A stretch of DNA of 64,000 nt from Desulfobacca acetoxidans DSM 11109 (GTDB lineage: Bacteria > Desulfobacterota > Desulfobaccia > Desulfobaccales > Desulfobaccaceae). Shown here one piece after another: positions 34,552-43,842 of this stretch; within the stretch, counting starts at the first letter, position 1, and each line of letters opens with the position of its first letter. The DNA lies in NCBI RefSeq assembly GCF_000195295.1, contig NC_015388.1, forward strand, positions 2,356,001-2,420,000, written 5' to 3'. Under the pieces are notes generated by a model. That model made no database searches and was not told the DNA's origin. It was given only the letters and a program-made list of their open reading frames with translations. A program made the translations under genes and the position numbers.

Positions 34552-35232
34552 ATGACTGACATCAAGCATACCGTCAATGCCCTCAAGATGATGATCAAAA
34601 AGGAGATCATTGACAACTACTTCGCCGAACGGACTTATCTGGAGGAAGACCTGGAGCTGTTATCGGCCAAGGAAGCAGCCTGCGAGGCGGAATTCAAACG
34701 AGTGTTGCCGATCTTTGCCGCCTTTTATCACCTCCTCGACGCGCATGCGGCCCTTCCTGAAGTGATGCATTGTTTAGGATTGGACGAACCACCTTTCTAT
34801 CAGGAATGTAAGCAGTTGCAGCCAGCCCTGCGGGAGGAGGTATTGAATAACATTAAACCCCATGGCTGGACTGCCAGAAGCCGGTTGAAAAATCAAGTTC
34901 TCGACCTGTACGATCGCCTCCAAAAAACCGCTCTGCAATTGCGGGAAAAACAGAAACAGGTCGCAACCCACACCCAATTGTATAACGAAGATGTCGAAAA
35001 ATTTAACCTCAATTATGATTTCAATCTCATTGCGGCCCAAATCGAGGCATTAGAAGGTGAGGCCAGTACTCTGGAATCGGGACTGAGCGCAGCGGATCGA
35101 GAGGCCATGTCGGCTCGCATGATATTGCATAAAAAGAAGTTGAAAGCCTGCTTTCTGGTGACATCCCCAGACCTGCCATCCGTGCAGACCATTAAAAAGA
35201 AGTTGGGCCGGGTTATTGATAAGCATCTGTAG
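34552..35232 (+). CDS. alpha-helical coiled-coil protein, function unknown
   Basis: A 226-residue protein starting MTDIKHTVNALKMMIKKEII, highly charged and almost entirely helical, with heptad-like stretches at ~20-50 and ~120-190 (LYDRLQKTALQLREKQKQVA). No signal peptide, no membrane helix, few cysteines. GGGAGATGAGGAGCAATC precedes the ATG. It lies between ricT and yihY; no family recognised. Confidence 0.7.
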   Translation: MTDIKHTVNALKMMIKKEIIDNYFAERTYLEEDLELLSAKEAACEAEFKRVLPIFAAFYHLLDAHAALPEVMHCLGLDEPPFYQECKQLQPALREEVLNNIKPHGWTARSRLKNQVLDLYDRLQKTALQLREKQKQVATHTQLYNEDVEKFNLNYDFNLIAAQIEALEGEASTLESGLSAADREAMSARMILHKKKLKACFLVTSPDLPSVQTIKKKLGRVIDKHL

Positions 35233-35368
35233 CACGTTGCTCTTATTGATAGCAGAGCTGTATTGATAACAGAGCAGATCTTCTGAGACCTTGATCTTTT
35301 GCAAGCAGCCTGAATGATTCTACAATTTGGCGGCAACCCGAGTTCTACCTATACATGGAAATGCGCTT

Positions 35369-36694
35369 ATGGTAAATCCGCTCCTCGAGTTAGGCCGATT
35401 TTTCCGCGAAACCATTTGGCTGCCCGGACCTTTAGGCCGTTTTCGCCCTTATGTTTATGCCGGTCTGCAGATTCTGTTCCTTGCCGGTAAGGATCTGTTG
35501 CGCAAGAGAGCATTGGTCCGCACCTCGGCATTGGCCTATTCTTCTATTCTGGCCCTGATCCCCTTATTGGCTTTATTATTCGCCATCTTCAAAGGAATAG
35601 GACTGCAGCGACAGTTAGCAGCGCATCTGCTACCGCAACTTGCCGGAGGCTCCCAGGACTTCGCCCGCCAGATCCTGGAATACGTAGAAGGCACTAACGT
35701 CGCTTCCCTCGGAGTTTTCGGGGTGATCTGGCTGTTGGTGGCCTTGATGTTTTTGATGGCCAACGTGGAGCAGGCCTTCAATCATATCTGGGGCATTTCC
35801 CGGTCGCGTTCCTGGTGGCGTAAACTCAGCGATTATCTGAGTATTTTCCTGTTATTCCCTATCCTCATGGCAGTAGCCATTTCGCTGACCACGACGTTCC
35901 AGAGACACCCCGAGGTCCAGCAGTTTATGAAAAACTTCCTGCCGGACGCCTTTTTTTCTGCCTATAATTTATTGTTTTCCTTCGGCGTTGTCTGGCTCGG
36001 TTTTACGTTTGTCTATCTGGTGATGCCTTATACCAGGGTGCAATTTATCTCGGCGGTGTTAGGAGGAATAACCGGCGGCGCCCTCTGGCAGGTAGCGCAA
36101 TGGATCTTTCACCTCTTTCAATCCTCTGCACCTTATTACAATGCGATCTACGGAGCCCTCTACCAGTTGTTGTTCCTGGTCATCTGGATGTTTTGGAGCT
36201 GGCTGATAGTATTGTACGGCGCTGAAGTCGCCTATGTCCATCAAAACCTGACCGCGCTGCGGCAGCGTTTGGCCCCGGGGATGAAAGACCAACAAATCCT
36301 GGGAGATGAATTCCTCGCCTTGGCCGCGCTGCTCAGTATTGTGGAACGGTTCCAAACCGGCGGACCGCCTATGAGCCTGAAGGAGTTGACCTCGCTGTTT
36401 AACGAGCAGGAATCTCTGGCTGTCAGCAGCGTTGAGGCTCTGCAGGAATGCGGTCTGATAGCGCCCTTGGCTACATCCGACCATTCCGCCCATTTTCTGC
36501 CTACCCGATCATTGGAAGAAATCCGATTAAAAGAAGTCTTGACCAGCCTGCGGCGGCGGCGGTGGACCAAATTAGGTCATCTGTTGCCCGGGGGCAGCCG
36601 GCTGGAGCATCTGGCCGCAGCGTTAGCAACTCAGCCACCCGAGCAATGGCAGGACTTGACCCTCAGGGAAATGCTGCTGCAATCAAAGAATTGA
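35369..36694 (+). CDS. YihY/BrkB family membrane protein with C-terminal helix-turn-helix-like domain
   Basis: An inner-membrane protein of 441 residues from ATG 35369 (MVNPLLELGRFF); a TTG at 35327 adds 14 residues without support. About six membrane helices in the first 290 residues carry YihY/BrkB signatures (ALAYSSILALIPLLALLFAI; GGALWQVAQWIF; YNAIYGALYQLLFLVIWMFW). The remaining ~140 residues are soluble and look like a winged-helix module (PPMSLKELTSLFNEQESLAV). Often misnamed ribonuclease BN. Function unknown; possible transporter. Confidence 0.87.
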   Translation: MVNPLLELGRFFRETIWLPGPLGRFRPYVYAGLQILFLAGKDLLRKRALVRTSALAYSSILALIPLLALLFAIFKGIGLQRQLAAHLLPQLAGGSQDFARQILEYVEGTNVASLGVFGVIWLLVALMFLMANVEQAFNHIWGISRSRSWWRKLSDYLSIFLLFPILMAVAISLTTTFQRHPEVQQFMKNFLPDAFFSAYNLLFSFGVVWLGFTFVYLVMPYTRVQFISAVLGGITGGALWQVAQWIFHLFQSSAPYYNAIYGALYQLLFLVIWMFWSWLIVLYGAEVAYVHQNLTALRQRLAPGMKDQQILGDEFLALAALLSIVERFQTGGPPMSLKELTSLFNEQESLAVSSVEALQECGLIAPLATSDHSAHFLPTRSLEEIRLKEVLTSLRRRRWTKLGHLLPGGSRLEHLAAALATQPPEQWQDLTLREMLLQSKN

Positions 36695-36699
36695 TATCA

Positions 36700-36729
36700 T
36701 AGGACGGGAAAGCGCAGCGCCTCCCGCCT
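36700..36729. repeat. short REP-like palindromic repeat, copy 2
   Basis: TAGGACGGGAAAGCGCAGCG followed by CCTCCCGCCT, close to the units at 24714 and 47361. It lies between yihY and the carB promoter and could also stop readthrough. Confidence 0.65.
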
Positions 36730-36763
36730 GTTAAGCGTTATGGGGTTTGGACAAGCAAAATCC

Positions 36764-36792
36764 TTGACACCTCCCTACTGCTCTTCTATATT
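36764..36792 (+). promoter_or_regulatory. sigma70-type promoter of carB
   Basis: TTGACA (36764-36769) and TATATT (36787-36792) with a 17-bp spacer, ending 67 bp upstream of the carB ATG. The best-matching housekeeping promoter in the window. Confidence 0.7.
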
Positions 36793-36859
36793 CCCTGCAG
36801 CAAGAAATCTGTCTCGCTCATCCCTGTCCGTTCCGGCACGAGCGAAAAAGGAGTAATAC

Positions 36860-39800
36860 ATGCCTCGGCGTCCCGATATTAAAAAGGTAATGATCATCGG
36901 TTCCGGTCCCATTGTCATCGGCCAGGCCTGTGAATTCGACTATTCCGGCACTCAGGCCTGCAAGGCCTTGCGCCAGTTGGGCTATGAAATTGTTTTGGTC
37001 AACTCCAATCCGGCTACCATTATGACCGATCCCGGCATGGCGGATTTCACTTATATCGAACCTTTAAATCTGGCCTCCATGACCGAGATCATCAAGAAAG
37101 AGCAACCCGACGCCCTGCTGCCAAATTTAGGAGGACAATCCGGCCTCAACCTTTCCTCGGAATTAGCCCGCTCTGGTGTCTTGGAGAAATACGGAGTGAG
37201 GATTATCGGGGTAGAAGTAGACGCGATTCAGCGGGGTGAAGATCGCCTGGCCTTCAAAGAGACTATGAACCGCCTGGGCATCGATATGCCCGAGAGCGCC
37301 ATCGCCACCAGCCCCGAGGAGGCCGAACGGATCGCTGATAAATTAGGTTATCCGGTGGTAGTCCGCCCGGCCTACACTATGGGAGGCTGGGGCGGCGGCC
37401 TGGTATACAACCTCGAGGAACTGCGCACCATCGCCTCCCGAGGCATCTCGGCGTCTCTAGTGGGTCAGATATTGGTAGAAGAATCGGTATTGGGCTGGGA
37501 AGAGTTGGAACTGGAGGTGGTCCGGGACGCCAAAAACCAAATGATCACCGTCTGTTTTATTGAGAATGTGGACGCTATGGGGGTGCACACCGGCGATTCC
37601 TTCTGTACCGCCCCCATGCTTACCATTGCACCGGAATTGCAGCAGCTCCTCCAAAAATACTCTTACGACATTGTAGAGGCCATTCAAGTCATCGGCGGCA
37701 CCAATATCCAGTTTGCTCACAACCCCAGGACTGGCAGAGTGGTAGTCATCGAAATCAATCCCCGCACTTCCCGTTCCTCGGCCCTGGCCTCCAAGGCTAC
37801 CGGTTTCCCCATTGCCTTCGTATCGTCGCTATTGGCCGGTGGGCTGACCTTGGACGAGATTCCCTACTGGCGTGAAGGCACTCTGGATAAATACACTCCT
37901 TCGGGAGACTATGTCGTAGTAAAGTTCGCCCGCTGGGCCTTCGAAAAATTCCCCGGGGCAGTAGACCGATTAGGCACCCAGATGCGGGCCGTGGGTGAAG
38001 TCATGAGCATCGGCAAGACCTACAAGGAGGCTTTGCAGAAGGCCATCCGCTCCCTCGAGATCGGCCGCCATGGCCTGGGCTTTGCCAAAGACTTCCACTC
38101 CCTGCCTTTAGAACAGATTATGGAAAAACTTGATGAACCCTCCAGTGAGCGTCAGTTCCTCATGTACGAAGCTTTACGAAAAGGGGCCGATATCGACGCC
38201 CTCTACCGCAAGACCTTTATTAAGCCCTGGTTTATCCAGCAGATGCGCCAGTTGGTCGATCTGGAAGAGGAAATCCTGCAATACCGAGGACGGGAGCTGC
38301 CCCCGGCTCTCTTGGAGCAGGCCAAAAAAGACGGGTTTGCCGACCTCTATCTGGCAAAGCTCCTTGAGATGCCGGAAGAAAAGCTCCGGGAGCAACGCCT
38401 GTCTCTCGGACTGCATCAGGCCTGGGCGCCGGTGCCGGTGAGTGGGGTGGAAAACGCCGCCTATTACTACTCCACCTACAACGCCCCGGATCAGGTAGCC
38501 ACCAGCTCCCGCCGCAAGGTCATGGTGCTGGGTGGGGGTCCCAACCGCATCGGCCAGGGAATTGAATTTGATTACTGTTGCGTCCACGCCGCTTTCGCCC
38601 TGCGGGATGAAGGCTTTGAATCTATTATGGTGAACTGCAACCCCGAAACCGTTTCCACCGACTACGATACCTCGGATAAACTATACTTCGAACCGCTTAC
38701 GGTAGAAGATGTTCTGAGCATCTACCACAAGGAGAAGCCGGAAGGTATGATCGTGCAATTCGGTGGCCAGACGCCGTTGAACATTGCTGGTGAACTTGCT
38801 GCTGCCGGGGTAACAATCTTAGGCACCTCACCGGATGTCATCGATCTGGCAGAGGACCGGGACCGTTTTCGGCAGACGATGGCCCGATTGGGCATCCCGC
38901 AGCCGGAATCGGATATGGCCGCAAGCCTGGAAGAAGCCCTGGAGGCGGCCAGGCGCATCGGCTATCCGCTTATGGTCCGCCCTTCCTATGTCTTGGGCGG
39001 CAGGGCCATGGAAGTGGTCCACGATGAGGAGATGCTGCGGCATTATGTCGCCGCGGCAGTCGGCGTCAGCCGGAAGCGTCCCATCCTCATAGACCGGTTC
39101 CTGGAAAACGCCATTGAAGCCGAGGCCGACGCGGTTGCCGATGGCACCGATGCCTTTGTCCCGGCAGTTATGGAACATATCGAACTGGCCGGCATCCACT
39201 CCGGCGATTCCGCCTGCGTCATCCCGCCGATCAGCATTCCTCCCAAACACCTGGAGACAATTTGTGAGTATACTCGCCGGATAGCCATGGAGTTGAAAGT
39301 TATCGGATTGATGAACATCCAGTATGCCATTGCTCATGATACGGTCTATGTGTTGGAGGCCAATCCCCGGGCCTCCCGCACCGTGCCCCTGGTATCCAAG
39401 GTCTGCAACATTCCCATGGCACGCCTGGCCACCCAATTGATGTTAGGCAAGAAGTTGGCCGATCTCAACCTCAAGACCAAAAATTTCAATCACTTCGGCG
39501 TGAAAGAGGCAGTCTTCCCTTTTAATATGTTTCCCGAAGTCGACCCGGTATTGGGACCGGAGATGCGCTCCACCGGCGAAGTCCTCGGCATGGCTGCTTC
39601 CTTCGGCCTGGCCTTTTACAAAGCCCAGGAGGCGGCCCAGCAGACGCTGCCCGAGGAGGGGACCGTACTCCTCACCGTCTCGGAAAAAGACCGGCCGGCT
39701 GTCCTTGAAGTGGCCCGGCTCTTTGCCCACCTCGGCTTCAAAATCAAAGCAACTGTAGGAACTCACAAGTTTTTGAGCGATAACGGCATCCCGGCGGAGT

Positions 39801-40060
39801 TGATCCTCAAGATGCATGAGGGCCGGCCGCATATCGTGGACAGCATCAAGAGCAGAGAAATTCAGTTGGTGGTTAATACTCCCAGCGGCAAGCTCAGCCA
39901 ACACGATGACTCCTATATTCGCAAGGCGGCCATTAAATATAAGATCCCCTACATCACTACCCTGGCCGGCGCCCTGGCCGCAGCCCGGGGCATCGCCGCC
40001 AGTCGCCAGGGCCACGGCAGAATCTGGTCTTTGCAGGAATACCACGAGGGGATACAATAG
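36860..40060 (+). CDS. carB: carbamoyl-phosphate synthase large subunit
   Basis: Makes carbamoyl phosphate for pyrimidine and arginine synthesis. The 1066-residue product contains both ATP-grasp halves (MIIGSGPIVIGQACEFDYSG in the first, VLGGGPNRIGQGIEFDYCCV in the second), an oligomerisation region, and a C-terminal MGS-like allosteric domain (TVGTHKFLSDNGIPAELILK). Length is normal and no interruption is seen. GGAGTAATAC precedes the ATG. carA is not in the window; purF follows at 42 bp. Confidence 0.97.
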   Translation: MPRRPDIKKVMIIGSGPIVIGQACEFDYSGTQACKALRQLGYEIVLVNSNPATIMTDPGMADFTYIEPLNLASMTEIIKKEQPDALLPNLGGQSGLNLSSELARSGVLEKYGVRIIGVEVDAIQRGEDRLAFKETMNRLGIDMPESAIATSPEEAERIADKLGYPVVVRPAYTMGGWGGGLVYNLEELRTIASRGISASLVGQILVEESVLGWEELELEVVRDAKNQMITVCFIENVDAMGVHTGDSFCTAPMLTIAPELQQLLQKYSYDIVEAIQVIGGTNIQFAHNPRTGRVVVIEINPRTSRSSALASKATGFPIAFVSSLLAGGLTLDEIPYWREGTLDKYTPSGDYVVVKFARWAFEKFPGAVDRLGTQMRAVGEVMSIGKTYKEALQKAIRSLEIGRHGLGFAKDFHSLPLEQIMEKLDEPSSERQFLMYEALRKGADIDALYRKTFIKPWFIQQMRQLVDLEEEILQYRGRELPPALLEQAKKDGFADLYLAKLLEMPEEKLREQRLSLGLHQAWAPVPVSGVENAAYYYSTYNAPDQVATSSRRKVMVLGGGPNRIGQGIEFDYCCVHAAFALRDEGFESIMVNCNPETVSTDYDTSDKLYFEPLTVEDVLSIYHKEKPEGMIVQFGGQTPLNIAGELAAAGVTILGTSPDVIDLAEDRDRFRQTMARLGIPQPESDMAASLEEALEAARRIGYPLMVRPSYVLGGRAMEVVHDEEMLRHYVAAAVGVSRKRPILIDRFLENAIEAEADAVADGTDAFVPAVMEHIELAGIHSGDSACVIPPISIPPKHLETICEYTRRIAMELKVIGLMNIQYAIAHDTVYVLEANPRASRTVPLVSKVCNIPMARLATQLMLGKKLADLNLKTKNFNHFGVKEAVFPFNMFPEVDPVLGPEMRSTGEVLGMAASFGLAFYKAQEAAQQTLPEEGTVLLTVSEKDRPAVLEVARLFAHLGFKIKATVGTHKFLSDNGIPAELILKMHEGRPHIVDSIKSREIQLVVNTPSGKLSQHDDSYIRKAAIKYKIPYITTLAGALAAARGIAASRQGHGRIWSLQEYHEGIQ

Positions 40061-40102
40061 AAAGAATTCTGCCGGGCAACCTTTCTTGAGGAGCAACCCT
40101 GA

Positions 40103-41479
40103 ATGAAATCAGTCTATGACAACTGTGGGGTCTTTGCCATCTATGGATCTGATTCCTGCGCTTTTGAGATATTTCAGGGGATTGATTTCCTCCAACATCG
40201 CGGCCAACAGTATTGTGGCATCGCCACCTACGACGACGGCGTTCACCAAGTCACCCATCACGGCAAGGTCTTAAGCAGCTTTACTGATCAGGATCTGGAC
40301 AGCCTGCCGGGCCGCTGGGGCATCGGGCATGTCAGCCTGAAAGAACGGCAACCGGTAAAATGGCAGTCCAGCCTGGGAGAGATCGCCCTTGCCTTTAGCG
40401 GCAATATTATGAATGCCGCCAGCTTGAAGAGCGACATGATGAGCCGGGGCAAAGCCTTCTGGCGAGGCTACGATGTAGAGATCATTACCAAAATAATCCT
40501 GGAAGAGCAGGACCCGGTGGCTGGAATCGCTGCTCTGGCCGGTACCATCAAAGGAGCCTACTCCCTGGTGGTCCTTACTCGGGAGGGTGTTTATGCGGCC
40601 CGAGACATTTACGGGCTCCGGCCGCTCATTCTCGGACAGGGACCGGGAAAATATATCGTCTGTTCGGAATCACGAGCTTTAATTAATCTTGATCTGGCAG
40701 TAGTGCGGGACGTGCGCCCTGGGGAAATCGTGCGGCTCGACCATCACGGTTTTACTACCGTCCGGCAACTGCCTTCCCCCCGGCGGGCGCACTGCGCCTT
40801 CGAATGGGCCTATACAGCCAGCATCGATTCTGTCATCGACGGCCTGGCGGTACTCGAAGCCCGCTATAATTTAGGAGCTCGGCTGGCCCAACGGGATCAG
40901 GAAGAAGGCGGTCCGAGAGCCGATCTGGTGGCTCCGGTTCCCATGTCCGGCATCGGCCACGCCATCGGCTACCACATGCAGTCTCGACTGAACTACCAGG
41001 AAGTCTTCCTCTATAACCGCTATGCCGACCGCAGCTACACCCAATCGACCCAGATTGCCCGTGAAAAAATGGCCAAACGTAAACTGTCGGTCCTGCACTA
41101 TGCCGTGAGAGACAAAAGGATCGTCCTGTGCGACGATTCTATCGTTCGGGGTACCCAGATTTTTAACAAGGTTCATGACTTAAAACAGGCCGGAGCCAAG
41201 GCGGTGCACGTCCGGGTGGCCTGTCCACCCCTCATGTACCCCTGTGATTTCGGCATCTCCACCCGCACTTATGAAGAACTCATGGCCAGGCGCTATCTCT
41301 ACCGCGGCGACATCACCTCGATGGCTGAGTTGCGGGAACTGGAACGCTGGGTGGCGGACCAGATCGGGGCCGATTCGGTGAAATACAACAGCTTAGATGA
41401 TTTCGTGGCTGCGCTCCGCCTTCCCCGAACCGACCTCTGTCTAAAATGTTGGGATGGCAGACGGCCGATGGATGACTGA
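40103..41479 (+). CDS. purF: amidophosphoribosyltransferase-like protein with altered glutaminase site
   Basis: First enzyme of purine synthesis in the family. The 458-residue product has a seven-residue propeptide before Cys8 (CGVFAIYG), FLQHRGQQYCGIA, and the PRPP motif LCDDSIVRGTQ. The four cysteines that bind [4Fe-4S] in the Bacillus enzyme are all recognisable (HCAFEW, YPCDFGI, CLKC). Oddly, the glutamine-binding GHVRYxTxG motif reads GHVSLKERQ (Arg to Ser, residue 78), and the oxyanion NGN reads SGN (residue 99). PRPP transfer looks intact; glutamine use may be changed. Confidence 0.88.
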   Translation: MKSVYDNCGVFAIYGSDSCAFEIFQGIDFLQHRGQQYCGIATYDDGVHQVTHHGKVLSSFTDQDLDSLPGRWGIGHVSLKERQPVKWQSSLGEIALAFSGNIMNAASLKSDMMSRGKAFWRGYDVEIITKIILEEQDPVAGIAALAGTIKGAYSLVVLTREGVYAARDIYGLRPLILGQGPGKYIVCSESRALINLDLAVVRDVRPGEIVRLDHHGFTTVRQLPSPRRAHCAFEWAYTASIDSVIDGLAVLEARYNLGARLAQRDQEEGGPRADLVAPVPMSGIGHAIGYHMQSRLNYQEVFLYNRYADRSYTQSTQIAREKMAKRKLSVLHYAVRDKRIVLCDDSIVRGTQIFNKVHDLKQAGAKAVHVRVACPPLMYPCDFGISTRTYEELMARRYLYRGDITSMAELRELERWVADQIGADSVKYNSLDDFVAALRLPRTDLCLKCWDGRRPMDD

Positions 41480-41575
41480 AAACGTGGTTGATCTCTGGTC
41501 TCCGATTAAAGGCTTTGAGATCTGAGGTAGGGTTTTCCCCTGAGTTTTGGAGCTTAAATCTTCCCCATCAAAGGC

Positions 41576-42823
41576 ATGGAAAAGAAGCCAAAGCTACACT
41601 TCGGCCACCTGATGCGCCAATCCCGGGAGGCTGCCGGAATCAGCCAAAGGGCGCTGGCCCAGCAGGCGGGTCTGGATGTCAGTTATATCAACCGCCTGGA
41701 GAGCGGAGAACGCCGACCGCGGCGGGGAACGCTCCTCAAACTGGCCTCAGCTCTCAGGATCACCGGACAGGAACTCGAAGCCTGGCTGATGGCCGGCGAC
41801 CTGGCCCCTACGCCTCTATTAGCCAGTCTTAGGAACCAACTTGGCCGGACAGCGGTTGCCGCGGGTCCCGATGTTAGTGGCCAGACACCTGAGGCAGAAA
41901 CGCTCTCTCTCTGGGAAAGACTCGAGGCCAGCGGCTTGGATGAGGTCAGCCTGCGCCGCCTGCTCCATAACCTGGCCGCCTCAGATGAATCACTCCAGAA
42001 ACAGTCCGCCGCCATGGTCGCCGCAGCGGTAAACCTGGCCGCCGATTATCTGGCAGCACCGGTACATCGGGCCATTATACCGGCTGCGGGCGGCCAGCAT
42101 CGGCTCCTAGCCATGCACGTCATGCAGCATCTGTTGTTACAGATGATGGGGGAAGCGGCTTCGGCGGGGGTCTGCCAGTTTATGCTGATTCTGGCGCCAG
42201 GAACAGCGGAAACGCTCTATCAACCTCTACAAACCGCCCTGAACCTGGCAGTAGTGCCACGCTTTTCCCTGAATTTCTGCGTCCAGGAGGCACCGCGCGG
42301 ATTGGGCGACGCCGTATTGCAGGCCGCCTCCTGGGTGGGACAAGAACCTTTTCTGGTCCTGCTGCCGGATGAAATGCTCGACCGGCGCCGCCCGCACGAC
42401 ATGCCCCGGGAATTGCAGCATATGAGCACCGCCTTCAGACAGCTCAACCAAGCGCCTTTGATTGCCGTAGAGCCGTCTTCAAAAGCAAGACTGCCGCAAG
42501 GTGGGGTAGTGCGCTTAGGCAGACTGGCGATCCCTCCCCGCATCTTCCAGGTGGAAGAGCTGGTGGAAAAACCGGCGACATCCAACCCAATCATCGACTC
42601 CCCCACCTCCCGCTCTATCGTCGGCCGGTATTTCCTGCCGCCACAGATATTTCAAACCTTAGAACACCTAAAGGGCCAGGGGACCCCTACCCTGGAGTTA
42701 ACCGATGCCCTGGAGTACATGCGCCATCAACAGACAGCGGTTTATGCCTACGAGTTGAAAACCTCCCGCCGCGACCTGGGCGGGGTAATCGAACGGGCGG
42801 AAGAGTTGATCGGCGAAATCTAG
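41576..42823 (+). CDS. XRE-type helix-turn-helix fused to a degenerate GalU-like nucleotidyltransferase domain
   Basis: A 415-residue two-domain protein. Residues ~8-70 are a clear XRE/Cro HTH (QSREAAGISQRALAQQAGLD, then YINRLESGERRPRRGTLLKL). Residues ~165-410 align with UTP-glucose-1-phosphate uridylyltransferase: RAIIPAAGG, VEKPATSNP, SIVGRYFLPPQIFQTLEHLK, ELTDALE. The GxGTRxLPxTK loop is replaced by GGQHRLLAMHVMQ, without the catalytic Lys. It is therefore probably a transcription factor with a nucleotide-sugar sensing domain, not an enzyme. It lies 96 bp after purF; targets unknown. Confidence 0.82.
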   Translation: MEKKPKLHFGHLMRQSREAAGISQRALAQQAGLDVSYINRLESGERRPRRGTLLKLASALRITGQELEAWLMAGDLAPTPLLASLRNQLGRTAVAAGPDVSGQTPEAETLSLWERLEASGLDEVSLRRLLHNLAASDESLQKQSAAMVAAAVNLAADYLAAPVHRAIIPAAGGQHRLLAMHVMQHLLLQMMGEAASAGVCQFMLILAPGTAETLYQPLQTALNLAVVPRFSLNFCVQEAPRGLGDAVLQAASWVGQEPFLVLLPDEMLDRRRPHDMPRELQHMSTAFRQLNQAPLIAVEPSSKARLPQGGVVRLGRLAIPPRIFQVEELVEKPATSNPIIDSPTSRSIVGRYFLPPQIFQTLEHLKGQGTPTLELTDALEYMRHQQTAVYAYELKTSRRDLGGVIERAEELIGEI

Positions 42824-43007
42824 ACCGATAATCGTTTCATACCAATTCTCCATCAGGCGTGGAGTCTTATCGATAGGGCCGTATCTTTTATTCGCCCTAA
42901 AGCGCGGGCGGACACAAGGTTCGCCCCGACGCGGCAATCTTTCCTTACATGAAAATGGTTTCCTGATGGCGTCGGCATCCAGCCTGTGTATAATTTAATT
43001 TCTGGCC

Positions 43008-43037
43008 AACAACCGGAAACCGGAAACTAGAAACCGG
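43008..43037. repeat. 7-bp tandem repeat (AACCGGA)n overlapping the end of the tauE gene
   Basis: ACAACCGGAAACCGGAAACTAGAAACCGG contains degenerate AACCGGA heptamers. The stop codon of the TauE gene (43027-43029) lies inside it. Upstream, 42824-43007 holds two more palindromic repeats (GGGCGGACACAAGGTTCGCC at 42906 and GCATCCAGCCTGTG at 42975) but no gene. Confidence 0.55.
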
Positions 43038-43764
43038 ATCCTGCCAGTGACTTGCCCACAGTAATCAACCCTAAAAGGGTGACCAACCCCACGACTACCT
43101 GCCGGTAGCGTATGGTCTCCATCCGGTTGTAGCACCAAGTTCCCGATATGACTCCAAGAACCACAAAAGGAATGGATATCAGGCTCGTTTTCAGTACTTG
43201 GGGAGTAATCAAACCGGCGACAATCTGGGCAAAAATGATGGTTAAACCGGAAAGAAAAAAGAAACCGGTCAGAGTGGATTTGATCTCGTCCTTAGGCCAG
43301 GGTTGCAAGGCGGTATAGATGATTACCGGCGGGCCGCTCGCGGCCAGGCTGCCACCCAGACAACCCGAACTGAAACCGGCGGCGTAAGCCCACCCCCGGG
43401 AAAGCCGCCGTGTCTTTCCTCCCGACCAGACAAAGTATATCGAAAAAACTACCAGCAATACCCCCAAAACCATTTCCAGGAGCCAGAGAGGAACATTTTT
43501 AAGGAAGTAGACCCCCAAGGGAACGCCCGGCAAAGCCGCCACCACGAGAGGTACAATTCTTGTGAGATCGAGATGTCGCCGCAGGGTCAACAGCAGGATG
43601 ATGTTGATGGTCATACCCCAGAGGCCCGCCAGAGGAACGGCGGTCTTGAGGTCCAGGAGGAGGACCATAAGCGGCAGGGCTACCAGGACCGAGCCGAAAC
43701 CCGAAAGCCCTTGAGTAAAACCGGCGGAGAAGGCGATGAGGCAGAGCAAAAGGTCTGTCGGCAT
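43027..43764 (-). CDS. TauE/SafE family membrane transporter
   Basis: A 245-residue inner-membrane protein with about seven hydrophobic helices and the family features: GFTQGLSGFGSVLVALPLMV near the N-terminus, and the repeated half GFSSGCLGGSLAASGPPVII. Family members are predicted sulfite/sulfonate or other anion exporters; the substrate here is not known. The C-terminus runs into a 7-bp repeat. Confidence 0.88.
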   Translation of the reverse strand: MPTDLLLCLIAFSAGFTQGLSGFGSVLVALPLMVLLLDLKTAVPLAGLWGMTINIILLLTLRRHLDLTRIVPLVVAALPGVPLGVYFLKNVPLWLLEMVLGVLLVVFSIYFVWSGGKTRRLSRGWAYAAGFSSGCLGGSLAASGPPVIIYTALQPWPKDEIKSTLTGFFFLSGLTIIFAQIVAGLITPQVLKTSLISIPFVVLGVISGTWCYNRMETIRYRQVVVGLVTLLGLITVGKSLAGSGF

Positions 43765-43842
43765 AAATGCTAAAGAGGATCATCTTTACGATGGACGGGT
43801 GACCGCCAGGATAGTCTTTTCATATCGCCCCCATTCTCATAT

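Noticed and set aside
35369-36694. Ribonuclease BN
   Set aside because: YihY/BrkB proteins were once given that name, but the sequence is an integral membrane protein without nuclease motifs.
41576-42823. Functional UTP-glucose-1-phosphate uridylyltransferase
   Set aside because: The nucleotide-binding GxGTR loop and catalytic Lys are missing.
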